From CAYJXJ01 sp964374095 (GTDB lineage Bacteria > Elusimicrobiota > Elusimicrobia > UBA1565 > UBA9628), in contig CAYJXJ010000051.1 in NCBI GenBank assembly GCA_964374095.1, forward strand, positions 1 to 27,127: a stretch of 27,127 nucleotides of DNA, read 5' to 3'. A program made the position numbers and the translations under genes. Below are positions 8,062-14,393 of this stretch, piece by piece; the stretch's first letter is position 1, and each line of letters begins with the position of its first letter. The notes beneath the pieces are model-generated. The model worked only from the letters and a program-made list of their open reading frames with translations, was not told where the DNA came from and ran no database searches.

Positions 8062-9239
8062 GAGACCTGGGACTTGAGCTTCCATTCTCCGCCCGATTTT
8101 TCCCAGAGATGGGGCGGCCGGAAGCCGTCGATGATCTCCCAGAAGCGCTTTTCCGAGAGTCCCGTGTAGTCGAGAAATTCCCGGAAGTGCTTCTTGGGAA
8201 ACTCCCCGTCGTAGCGGCGCACCAGCGCCACGCCCTCCTCCCGGGTGATGTGGCCGTCCCGGATCTCATGGGCGGCGTCCGAGGTCGCGCGGCCGATGCC
8301 GAACTTGATGTAGGAGAGGTAATAGTGGAAGCCGTCGATGCGATCGTCGAGGCTGGCGTATTTGGAGTAGGTCCCCTCCGAGCGGCCGTCGGGGTTGGCT
8401 TGAAAGCCGGTGTTTTCGACGGCGTAGTAGTAGTTCTCCTGGGGGACCCACTTCTTGTAGTAGCCCAGGAACCGGATGTCGAGCTTGGCGCGGAAGCATT
8501 CCTCGGCGCCGGGGGGCAGGTAGAAGCCCAGGTCCTCCCGGCGCATGCCGTAGTCGACCCAGTGGAGCGGCCCGATCCCGGAGAAGTAGTGCCTGATGAG
8601 GTCCTCGGAGGCGTCATGGCCCGAGCGTCCGGTTGCCGCTTGATCGCCCCCGTACTCGACCTCGCCGTCCTCACCGTACATGATCAGGGGTATGCCGAAG
8701 CGCGCCGCGATGCGCATGGGGAAGGCCTTCTGGCCGTAGATGAAGGGCTGGAAGGGATCGCCGACATGCTCGAAGGCCAGGCGCGTGAGCTCGCGGTGGA
8801 CCTTGCCATCGGGCGTGGCGAGTATGTTGTCGAGGCCTCCGGCGTGGATGAAGTTCTGCAGGTTCTTCCAGCCGACCTCGGAATAGAGGTGCGGCGACCA
8901 GGTCACGGTCAACGGATGCATGCCGTATTTGTATTTGAGCTGATGGGCGACGAAGGAGCTGTCCTTGCCCCCGCTGGCCGGCACGACCACGTCGAAGGAG
9001 CCGTCGCCCTTGCGATGGCGGGCGAGGAGCTCCTGCAGCTCATTTTCGCGCCGGGCCCAATCGATGGTCTTCTTTTTTTGCTCGGCGAAGCGGCAGGCGC
9101 CGCAGACGCCGCGGTCGTCGAAGGTGATGCGCGGCCGCTGGTTGGAGATGACGCAGCGCGCGCAGTAGCGAACGTCCTGCGGGAGCTTGTATTTCTCGAT
9201 GACGTGGTGTTTCCGAGATCGCGGCGCGGCGGTTTTCAT
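8058..9239 (-). CDS. N-acetyl sugar amidotransferase (PseA/WbpG/WbuX-like)
   Basis: 393 residues. Two CxxC pairs (Cys26/29 and Cys46/49) form a zinc-ribbon-like N-terminus. The PP-loop ATP-pyrophosphatase motif SGGKDS is at 89-94, and the family motifs YGEDGEVEYGG and YYLSYIKFGIGR follow. WbpG and PseA convert an acetamido group of a sugar (often a nonulosonate) to an acetamidino group using ammonia. In Pseudomonas O-antigen clusters the ammonia comes from dedicated HisH2/HisF2 proteins, and here hisH and hisF directly precede the gene. The start is the ATG at 9239, overlapping the hisH stop (ATGA). The 79-codon upstream extension of the open frame lies inside hisH and is rejected. Confidence 0.9.
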   Translation of the reverse strand: MKTAAPRSRKHHVIEKYKLPQDVRYCARCVISNQRPRITFDDRGVCGACRFAEQKKKTIDWARRENELQELLARHRKGDGSFDVVVPASGGKDSSFVAHQLKYKYGMHPLTVTWSPHLYSEVGWKNLQNFIHAGGLDNILATPDGKVHRELTRLAFEHVGDPFQPFIYGQKAFPMRIAARFGIPLIMYGEDGEVEYGGDQAATGRSGHDASEDLIRHYFSGIGPLHWVDYGMRREDLGFYLPPGAEECFRAKLDIRFLGYYKKWVPQENYYYAVENTGFQANPDGRSEGTYSKYASLDDRIDGFHYYLSYIKFGIGRATSDAAHEIRDGHITREEGVALVRRYDGEFPKKHFREFLDYTGLSEKRFWEIIDGFRPPHLWEKSGGEWKLKSQVS

Positions 9240-9892
9240 TGGCGGGAGTCCCCGTTGAGGAAGTTGGCGAGTATGCGCAGGCCTTCCGGGCCGGATTTCT
9301 CCGGGTGAAACTGGCATCCCATGATGTTCCGATGGGACAGTGCCGAGCAAAATTCCTGGCCCGCGTAGCGGGTGCCGGCCAGCCAGTCCCCCGGGCGCGA
9401 GGGGCTCGAGACAAAGGAGTGGACGAAGTAGACTTGCGGTTCGTGACCGAGGCCCTGGAGTAGGGATTTCTTCCATCCCCCCGCGCGCCGAGGGCGCAGC
9501 GAGTTCCAGCCCACGTGCGGGACCTTGGCCGGAGTCTGCGCGGGACTTAACGCGACGGCGCGCCCCGGGATGAGCCCCAGCCCCCGATGCACGCCGAATT
9601 CGGTGCCTTCCTCCATCAAGAGCTGCATCCCCAGGCAGATTCCGAGCAGGGGCCCGCCCTGACGTGCGAATTCGAGGATGGCTTCGACCAGTCCGTTCTC
9701 CCGCAGGCGGCGCATCCCGTCGCCGAAGGCCCCCACCCCCGGGATGATGAGCCGCCCCGCCGCGGCGACCGCCCCCGGCTCGTGGGTGACGGTGAAATCG
9801 GCGCAGCCCAAGTGATGGAGGGCCCGCGAGATGGAGAAGAGGTTCCCCAGCCCGTAGTCAACGATGACCAGCGGGGCTCTTGGCTTGCTCAT
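9236..9892 (-). CDS. hisH: HisH-like glutamine amidotransferase subunit
   Basis: 218 residues of a class I (triad) glutaminase. LVIVDYGLGN lies at 8-17. GICLGMQ carries the nucleophile Cys86, and the QFHPEKSG block supplies His196 and Glu198, so the triad is intact. No other histidine-biosynthesis genes are present. With the adjacent HisF-like and PP-loop amidotransferase genes the likely role is glutamine hydrolysis to supply ammonia for acetamidino formation on the nonulosonate. The start is the ATG at 9892 (MSKPRAP), overlapping the end of hisF by 35 bp. The longer open frame reads back into hisF and has no homology. Confidence 0.9.
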   Translation of the reverse strand: MSKPRAPLVIVDYGLGNLFSISRALHHLGCADFTVTHEPGAVAAAGRLIIPGVGAFGDGMRRLRENGLVEAILEFARQGGPLLGICLGMQLLMEEGTEFGVHRGLGLIPGRAVALSPAQTPAKVPHVGWNSLRPRRAGGWKKSLLQGLGHEPQVYFVHSFVSSPSRPGDWLAGTRYAGQEFCSALSHRNIMGCQFHPEKSGPEGLRILANFLNGDSRQ

Positions 9893-10658
9893 CCGTGGCG
9901 CGGACGGGGATGCCCCTCTCGCGCAGATGCTTCTTGATGCCTGATACGGTGTGTTTCTGGTAATGCAGCAAGGAGGCCACGCCGACGGCGTCGGCATGGC
10001 CCCGGATCACGACGTCGGCGATGTCTTGGAGGCTTCCGGCCCCCCCGCAGGCGATGACGGGGATGGAGAGGGCCTGGGAAATCTTGGCCGTGAGTTCAAG
10101 ATCGAAGCCTTTCAAAGTCCCTTCGTGGTCCACCGAGGTGAGGAGAATCTCGCCGGCGCCCAACTCGGCGGCGCGCAGGGCCCAGTCGAAGGCGTCCCGG
10201 CCGGTCTTCTCCCGGCCGTTGTCGGTCAGGGCCTCCCAGCGCCCGGCCTCGCGAAGCGTGGCTTCGATGGAGACCACGATGCACTGGGAGCCGAAGCTGC
10301 GGGCGGCCTGCGAGATGAAGGCGGGGGTCTTGACCGCCGCGGTGTTGACCGCGACCTTGTCGGCGCCGGCGCGCAGGAGGCGGTAGATATCCTCCATGCG
10401 GCGCACGCCCCCGCCCACCGTCAGCGGGATGAAGATGTCCTTGGCCGCGCGCTCGACGATATCCAGGAGATTGTTGCGGCCGTAGAGGCTGGCCACGATG
10501 TCCATGTAGAGGATCTCGTCGGCGCCTTCCTCATAATAGCGCCGGGCGAGAGCGGCGGGGTCCCCGACGATGCGCAGGCCCTCGAGGTGGACGCCCTTGA
10601 CGACGTTGGGGCCCTTGATGTCCAGGCGCGGGATGATCCGCAGGCTGTGCCCGTCCAT
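9858..10658 (-). CDS. hisF: HisF-like (beta/alpha)8 ammonia-channel subunit
   Basis: 266 residues with a complete HisF-type barrel: RIIPRLDIKG at 7-16, LTVGGGVRRMEDI at 79-91, VAVNTAAV, and IACGGAG at 202-208. Of the two catalytic aspartates of histidine-pathway HisF (Asp11 and Asp130), the first is present as Asp13. The second is a glutamate (Glu132, in VSIEA). This fits a paralogue specialised for passing ammonia to the sugar amidotransferase rather than for making imidazole glycerol phosphate. The start overlaps the upstream regulator stop as TGATG (10656-10660). The C-terminal 15 residues extend beyond the usual barrel end and overlap hisH. Confidence 0.88.
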   Translation of the reverse strand: MDGHSLRIIPRLDIKGPNVVKGVHLEGLRIVGDPAALARRYYEEGADEILYMDIVASLYGRNNLLDIVERAAKDIFIPLTVGGGVRRMEDIYRLLRAGADKVAVNTAAVKTPAFISQAARSFGSQCIVVSIEATLREAGRWEALTDNGREKTGRDAFDWALRAAELGAGEILLTSVDHEGTLKGFDLELTAKISQALSIPVIACGGAGSLQDIADVVIRGHADAVGVASLLHYQKHTVSGIKKHLRERGIPVRATDEQAKSPAGHR

Positions 10659-11236
10659 CAGGAGCCGCCCGCTCTCACGGCCTTGCGCGGGTGGTTCCGT
10701 TGCGGCGCGGCCTGGTCCTCGAGAAGGGCTACGAAGCGCGCCGACATCGCGGGCGGGGGTGTTTCCGATGTCGCCAGGAAGACGGTGTCCGCTTCGGCGG
10801 GCACCTCCGAGAGAAGAGAGAGCCGGTGGACGCGCGCCCCCAAGAGCGGCAGGTCCTCGAGGGCCATGGAAATCAGTTCGTCCGCATCCTCCTGCGCGAC
10901 GATGTAGAAGGCCCGGCGGCCGGCCCGATGCTCCTGTTCAAGAATGCCTTGGATGCGGGCGACCAGGCTCTTGAGGTGGCGCAGCGCCCAGGCGGCGTAA
11001 TTGAAGGTCTTGCGGGTCTTTTCCATCATCCCCTTGGGGGTGAGGAGGTACTGGACCTTGTTCCAGGTGAGCTGCTGGGTCTTGACCAAGCCCTTGCGGG
11101 CGAGTCTTTTGAGGAGCAGGTTGGTCATCCCGAGGGACAGGCCCACGTCGCCGGAGAGCTCCCGCTGGGTCCTCCGGGGGTTCTGGGAGAGCTGGCGGAT
11201 GAGGCTGAATTCCTTCTCGGCGGTCTCTGTGGTCAT
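10658..11236 (-). CDS. Winged-helix (MarR-like, EPS-associated) transcriptional regulator
   Basis: 192 residues, first gene of the leftward operon. Residues 9-50 form a helix-turn-helix (QNPRRTQRELSGDVGLSLGM, recognition helix around 34-47), and a beta-wing NKVQYLLTPKG lies at 59-69. This matches the small EPS-associated MarR-type regulators found at the head of polysaccharide operons. Residues from about 105 (RRAFYIVAQEDADELI) add an alpha/beta extension not needed for DNA binding. A perfect inverted repeat overlaps the predicted transcription start 28 bp upstream, suggesting autoregulation of the whole operon. The start ATG at 11236 has no good Shine-Dalgarno sequence. Confidence 0.8.
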   Translation of the reverse strand: MTTETAEKEFSLIRQLSQNPRRTQRELSGDVGLSLGMTNLLLKRLARKGLVKTQQLTWNKVQYLLTPKGMMEKTRKTFNYAAWALRHLKSLVARIQGILEQEHRAGRRAFYIVAQEDADELISMALEDLPLLGARVHRLSLLSEVPAEADTVFLATSETPPPAMSARFVALLEDQAAPQRNHPRKAVRAGGS

Positions 11237-11263
11237 CGGGGGAGGTCTCGACGGCGCGGAGTG

Positions 11264-11280
11264 TGTTCAGTGATTGAACA
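11264..11280. promoter_or_regulatory. Candidate operator, 17-bp perfect inverted repeat
   Basis: TGTTCA-gtgat-TGAACA, 6-bp arms with a 5-bp spacer and no mismatch. It abuts the -10 box of the leftward operon promoter and covers its predicted start site, where a bound dimer would block transcription. The regulator encoded by the first gene is the obvious candidate ligand (inference). Confidence 0.6.
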
Positions 11281-11308
11281 TTATACCAGTCGTGTTCCCC
11301 GGCGTCAA
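11280..11308 (-). promoter_or_regulatory. Sigma70-type promoter of the nonulosonate operon
   Basis: On the minus strand, -35 TTGACG (11303-11308) and -10 TATAAT (11280-11285, a perfect consensus) are separated by exactly 17 bp. The predicted start is near 11273, about 37 nt before the regulator ATG. This is the best promoter match in the window. Confidence 0.8.
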
Positions 11309-11459
11309 TTGCGAGTTGGTCACAAGGGGCGCGGACCGAGGCCCGGGGTCTAGGCTCCCAGTTCCCGGGGCTTTGAGGGAGCACCGGGCAGTCGACGGTG
11401 GCCGCGAGGCCGTAGCATGCGGCTCTCTGCCTGTTGTATGCCGCAAACTGAACCAAAAT

Positions 11460-11472
11460 TCAGGACTCCTGA
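11460..11472. repeat. 13-bp palindrome in the divergent intergenic region
   Basis: TCAGGA-c-TCCTGA, perfect 6-bp arms. It lies between the leftward operon promoter and the abiE operator-like repeat. Nothing else was recognised in 11309-11510. It might be a further regulator site or chance. Confidence 0.3.
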
Positions 11473-11510
11473 CATGTCCGGGTGATTCCGACGAAAGTTC
11501 GCTGGACTTT

Positions 11511-11540
11511 TGTCACAGAAAAGTATACATTTGTGTGACA
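11511..11540. promoter_or_regulatory. Candidate AbiEi operator, 30-bp nested inverted repeat
   Basis: Outer arms TGTCACA (11511-11517) and TGTGACA (11534-11540) are perfect complements. An inner GTATAC (11523-11528) shares exactly the same centre, so 13 of 15 base pairs are symmetric. It ends 13 bp before the abiEi start. AbiEi antitoxins are known to repress their own promoter by binding inverted repeats. TATACA at 11524-11529 could serve as a -10 element, but no good -35 was found. Confidence 0.55.
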
Positions 11541-11553
11541 GGAATAATGCTAT

Positions 11554-12168
11554 ATGTCTTTAAAAAACATAGAGAAATCTATTTTTCAAAAACTCGCGCA
11601 TCGGGGGCGAGGTTATGTCTTCTCCGGCACGGAATTTCTCGACTTGGGCAGCTCTGCCGCCGTGCGCCAGGCACTCTCACGCCTGACCCGAGCCGGCACC
11701 ATCAGGCGCATCGCAACCGGGCTATATTACTATCCCGCCTTCAATAAGATGTTGGGCGGAGAACTCCCGCCATCAATGCACGCCGTGGCGAAGGCCATGG
11801 CGCGTCGGAGCGACAGCAGGATCGTGGCCTCCGGCGCTCTCGCAGCCAATCTCCTCGGACTTTCGACTCAAGTTCCTGCCAAGCGGGTCTATTTGACGAA
11901 CAGCAAATCACGAACCGTTTCAGTCGGTCGCAGCACGTTGGCATTTCGCCACGTGTCCCCACGACGGATGGCCGCTGAAGGCGAAACAAGCACAATGGTG
12001 TTCGAAGCGTTCCGATACCTAGGGCAAGAAAATATCACCGATACCATCGTGAATCGCCTGCGCCGGGAACTGCCAGATGAGGCCAAAGCCGAGGTGCGCC
12101 GCGACATGCCCCACGCCTCCATGTGGATGCGCCCTCTGCTCAAGCGGGTGATAGAGGCAGGGAAATAG
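11554..12168 (+). CDS. abiEi: AbiEi-family (type IV) antitoxin / autorepressor
   Basis: 204 residues. The N-terminal part is a winged helix (SSAAVRQALSRLTRAGTIRRI, about residues 32-52) followed by the GLYYYP segment typical of AbiEi/DUF6088 antitoxins. The rest has basic, strand-rich character (VYLTNSKSRTVSVGRSTLAFRHV) as in the AbiEi C-terminal domain. It precedes abiEii by 3 bp, the standard AbiE order. AbiEi neutralises the toxin without forming a stable complex and represses the operon. The base composition is less GC-rich than the flanking glycan genes, consistent with horizontal acquisition. The start ATG at 11554 follows AGGA by 10 nt. Confidence 0.85.
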   Translation: MSLKNIEKSIFQKLAHRGRGYVFSGTEFLDLGSSAAVRQALSRLTRAGTIRRIATGLYYYPAFNKMLGGELPPSMHAVAKAMARRSDSRIVASGALAANLLGLSTQVPAKRVYLTNSKSRTVSVGRSTLAFRHVSPRRMAAEGETSTMVFEAFRYLGQENITDTIVNRLRRELPDEAKAEVRRDMPHASMWMRPLLKRVIEAGK

Positions 12169-12171
12169 GGC

Positions 12172-13191
12172 ATGGATTCGGTCGCGGGAAAGCCGGCGCG
12201 CGAACGCGCCCAGTTGTTCGAGTTTTCGGCCGAGCGGCATGCTCCTCGAATCGATGCGGTGATAATCGAAAAGGACTTTTGGGTTTGCTGGGCCCTGCAT
12301 AGACTCTTCGATGTCATCGAGTTCCGCCCCCAACTGATCTTCAAGGGCGGCACGTCCCTCTCAAAAGTCTTCAAGGCCATCGAGCGCTTCTCGGAAGACG
12401 TGGACCTGTCCCTCAGCCGGCGCGATCTCGGATACGCCGACGGACGCGATCCGGAGGGGGCGGGGATCAGCAAGCGGGAGTCGGAACGTCGGATCGAGGC
12501 CCTGTTGGCGGCGTGCGTACAGACGGTACGCGAAAAGCTGCTGCCAGAGCTGCGCCAGGACTTCGCCACGGTACTCGGCGGCTCCGGTTGGTCGGTGGAC
12601 GTGGACACCAATGATCCGCAAACGCTGGTCTTCGCATACCCGCCGAGCGGCTTGGTCGAATCACCGTATGTCCGGCCGTCAATCCGCCTGGAAATGGGGG
12701 CCCGCTCCGATGATTGGCCATCGGTCGATGCCGAGGTCAAGCCCTACGCCGCCGAGGATTTCCCGGCGATGTTCTCGCAGCCAGCCTGCCGCGCGCGCAC
12801 CCTGGCCGCGGAGCGCACCTTTTGGGAGAAGGCGACCTTGCTCCACGCGGAATACCATCGCCCACCCGAAAAGCTGAGTAATGAACGCATCTCCCGGCAC
12901 TACTATGACCTCTATTGCCTTTCGTGCAACGAGATCGCCAAGCGCGCGCTGGATCGCGATGATCTCCTGAAGCGGGTCGTCCAGCACAAGCGCTGCTTTT
13001 TTCCCCGCGCCTGGGCGAATTACGAGACCGCCACGCCAGGGACCTTTCATCTCGCCCCTCCCGAGGCGCGGATGGAAATGCATCGTAAGGACTACAACGC
13101 GATGAAAGCGATGATCTTTGGGGACGCGCCCAAGTGGGACGAAATCATGGCTGCGATCCGGGATCTCGAGGACCGGATCAACAGGCGCTGA
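12172..13191 (+). CDS. abiEii: AbiEii-family nucleotidyltransferase toxin
   Basis: 339 residues with the AbiEii/DUF1814 nucleotidyltransferase layout: IEKDFWV at 32-38, FKGGTSLSK at 57-65, and ERFSEDVDLSL at 71-81, where Asp76 and Asp78 are the metal-binding pair. Later conserved pieces include ERTFWEKATLLH and RHYYDLYCL, typical of the family. Family members are toxins that modify RNA by nucleotide transfer, and AbiE systems give bacteriostatic phage defence. All visible catalytic positions are intact, so the toxin is probably active. It lies between the glycan operon promoter and an orphan NeuB gene. Confidence 0.9.
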   Translation: MDSVAGKPARERAQLFEFSAERHAPRIDAVIIEKDFWVCWALHRLFDVIEFRPQLIFKGGTSLSKVFKAIERFSEDVDLSLSRRDLGYADGRDPEGAGISKRESERRIEALLAACVQTVREKLLPELRQDFATVLGGSGWSVDVDTNDPQTLVFAYPPSGLVESPYVRPSIRLEMGARSDDWPSVDAEVKPYAAEDFPAMFSQPACRARTLAAERTFWEKATLLHAEYHRPPEKLSNERISRHYYDLYCLSCNEIAKRALDRDDLLKRVVQHKRCFFPRAWANYETATPGTFHLAPPEARMEMHRKDYNAMKAMIFGDAPKWDEIMAAIRDLEDRINRR

Positions 13192-13224
13192 TCCCCGGCT
13201 GGAGCATCCGGCAAGCGGGAGAAG

Positions 13225-13243
13225 GGCGGCGCTTATCGCCGCC
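13225..13243. terminator. Possible bidirectional terminator hairpin between convergent genes
   Basis: GGCGGCG-cttat-CGCCGCC, a perfect 7-bp GC stem with a 5-nt loop. It lies in the 67-bp gap between the abiEii stop and the stop of the opposing synthase gene. There is no T tract on either side, so intrinsic termination is uncertain. Confidence 0.4.
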
Positions 13244-13258
13244 GCTCGGGGCATGGGC

Positions 13259-13969
13259 CTAGCCGGCGCGGGCGGCGGGGACGGGGGCGGGCAGCGCGGC
13301 GGCCAGGGCGGCCAGTTCCCGGCCCCAGGTGGCGAGCGTGCGGAACTCGTCGGGGGTGGCGCTCAGGGCGTGGTCGCGGATCACCCGCGAGGTCTTGTTG
13401 AGGGTGAAGTGCTTCTCGATCAAGCGCGCCCCGCGGGAGAGGGCCAGAAAGCAGCCCTCCAGGCCCATGAGGTGGTCGCTGTAGCCGAAGAAGCGGTCGA
13501 AGCGCTCCGGGAAGTCGGGGAGGTCCTCGGGGCGGGCCGGGTACTTGGAGACGCAATAGAGGTAGCGGACGTTGGGTCCTTCGAAGGGAAAGCGCGAGCG
13601 GTCGCTCATGCCCAGGGAGACGAAGGTCTCCTTGCCGTCGGCGATGATCTCCCGGGCCAACTCGGGCTTTTCGACCACGGTGCGCGAGGCGATCTTGTAG
13701 CGGCGCATGCCCGCGGCCTTGACCATCGCCCAGGCCTCGGGAGAAATGACCGAGGTCATGAGCTCGATGTCGAAATGCTCGCACCAGGACTTGAGGGTCC
13801 TCAGGCGCTCCTCATCCATGTAGTTGATCTCGTCCTTGCCGCCGCGCCAGCCGACCTGGAACTTGGCGATGTCGGCGCCGGCCCACGTGGCCTGGCGGAT
13901 GAGCTCGTAGTTGAGGTCGAAGTTGCCGTCGGAGTTCATGCCGATCTCAGCGACGAAGAGGGGCCTCAT
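13259..13969 (-). CDS. Short NeuB-family nonulosonate synthase without SAF domain
   Basis: 236 residues from an ATG at 13969 with GGAAGAG about 5 nt upstream. A longer open frame upstream crosses the promoter and is rejected. Barrel motifs of NeuB are present: VAEIGMNSDG at 7-16, AKFQ at 35-38, VSLGMSD at 117-123, YCVSKYP at 138-144, GYSDHLMG at 162-169 (His166) and EKHFTL at 185-190 (His187). The metal-ligand histidines are therefore kept. Differences from the fused synthase are large: the SSPF and LPSGEI motifs are replaced by TSVI and IASRTV, and no C-terminal SAF domain follows. The enzyme may act on a different sugar. It stands alone between a toxin-antitoxin pair and a divergent epimerase gene. 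Confidence 0.8.
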   Translation of the reverse strand: MRPLFVAEIGMNSDGNFDLNYELIRQATWAGADIAKFQVGWRGGKDEINYMDEERLRTLKSWCEHFDIELMTSVISPEAWAMVKAAGMRRYKIASRTVVEKPELAREIIADGKETFVSLGMSDRSRFPFEGPNVRYLYCVSKYPARPEDLPDFPERFDRFFGYSDHLMGLEGCFLALSRGARLIEKHFTLNKTSRVIRDHALSATPDEFRTLATWGRELAALAAALPAPVPAARAG

Positions 13970-13993
13970 GGTTCTCTTCCGGTATCTTTCGGA

Positions 13994-14021
13994 CCTGCCC
14001 CTCCATATATTGAAGGGCAGG
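13994..14021. repeat. Inverted repeat in the leader of the short NeuB gene
   Basis: CCTGCCC and GGGCAGG, perfect 7-bp arms separated by 14 bp. The repeat is transcribed between the predicted start (about 14042) and the ribosome-binding site of the synthase at 13969. It could be an operator or an mRNA hairpin. Confidence 0.4.
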
Positions 14022-14048
14022 CATTTCCTTCGGTCATGGGGAAAGCGC

Positions 14049-14077
14049 ATCTTATAATTTGCCGCCGTGGGAGTCAA
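14049..14077 (-). promoter_or_regulatory. Promoter candidate for the short NeuB gene
   Basis: Minus strand: -35 TTGACT (14072-14077), 17-bp spacer, -10 TAAGAT (14049-14054); an overlapping TATAAG gives a 15-bp spacer. It would give a leader of about 70 nt carrying the inverted repeat at 13994-14021. Confidence 0.55.
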
Positions 14078-14192
14078 CGCGGGGTGGCGGGTGCGCCGGC
14101 CCGTTGTAGGTGGCGCGGAGACATGGCCGGTTAACCGTCGGAGGGCAATCCACGCCCCGTGGGCTCATCCGTCGAGAGCCGGAGATGGCGGC

Positions 14193-14228
14193 CGTCGATC
14201 CAACCCGTCTGGATCCGACAGGGGTTTT
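14193..14228 (+). terminator. Terminator-like hairpin with T run
   Basis: A GTCGATCC arm pairs with GGATCCGAC (one bulged base) across a 9-nt loop, followed by AGGGG and then five T. It points rightward, although no rightward gene precedes it, so it could end an unannotated RNA or act as an attenuator for the epimerase gene. Confidence 0.3.
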
Positions 14229-14237
14229 TCTTCCGCC

Positions 14238-14255
14238 ACCTCCATCGATGGAGGT
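14238..14255. repeat. 18-bp perfect palindrome
   Basis: ACCTCCATCGATGGAGGT, no spacer and no mismatch, in the intergenic region between the divergent short NeuB and epimerase genes. It suits a dimeric regulator. No coding potential was seen around it. Confidence 0.5.
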
Positions 14256-14294
14256 AACCGCTCTCATTCTATTGGAAAGCCCACCGCCGGGGCG

Positions 14295-14311
14295 ACTCCC
14301 AGTCTGGGAGT
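14295..14311. repeat. 17-bp inverted repeat upstream of the epimerase gene
   Basis: ACTCCCA-gtc-TGGGAGT, perfect 7-bp arms with a 3-nt loop. It lies 65 bp upstream of the predicted -10 element of the epimerase gene. It could be an operator or a hairpin. Confidence 0.4.
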
Positions 14312-14375
14312 AAACCCCCTACAAACCATTGGCGCGCCCCGCCGGCGCCTCCAAGAGCTGGAAGCGCAGGCGATT

Positions 14376-14384
14376 TGGTACAAT
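14376..14384 (+). promoter_or_regulatory. Extended -10 promoter element of the epimerase gene
   Basis: TGGTACAAT, an extended -10 (TGn plus TACAAT) with no recognisable -35. The predicted start is only about 3 nt before the ATG at 14394 and no Shine-Dalgarno is present, so the mRNA may be leaderless. The same nine bases occur upstream of the Rieske gene (23835-23843, minus strand). Confidence 0.45.
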
Positions 14385-14393
14385 AGCCGTGGC

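Noticed and set aside
9240..9476. In-frame N-terminal extension of the amidotransferase
   Set aside because: The extra 79 residues lie wholly inside hisH in another frame and resemble no domain; the ATG overlapping the hisH stop is the natural start.
9236..10658. Histidine biosynthesis (HisH-HisF) as the function of these two genes
   Set aside because: No other his genes are present, the second catalytic Asp of HisF is replaced by Glu, and the sugar amidotransferase gene follows directly.
11274..11747. Rightward open frame upstream of and overlapping abiEi
   Set aside because: It crosses the leftward promoter and the operator-like repeat, has no recognisable domain, and overlaps the well-supported abiEi gene in another frame.
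13120..14134. Rightward 338-codon open frame opposite the short NeuB gene
   Set aside because: Gly/Ala/Val/Asp-rich antisense reading of a gene with clear NeuB motifs; no independent evidence for it.
14067..14393. In-frame N-terminal extension of the epimerase gene
   Set aside because: Homology starts exactly at MRTLITGGAGFIG (14394); the extension crosses several inverted repeats and the predicted promoter.
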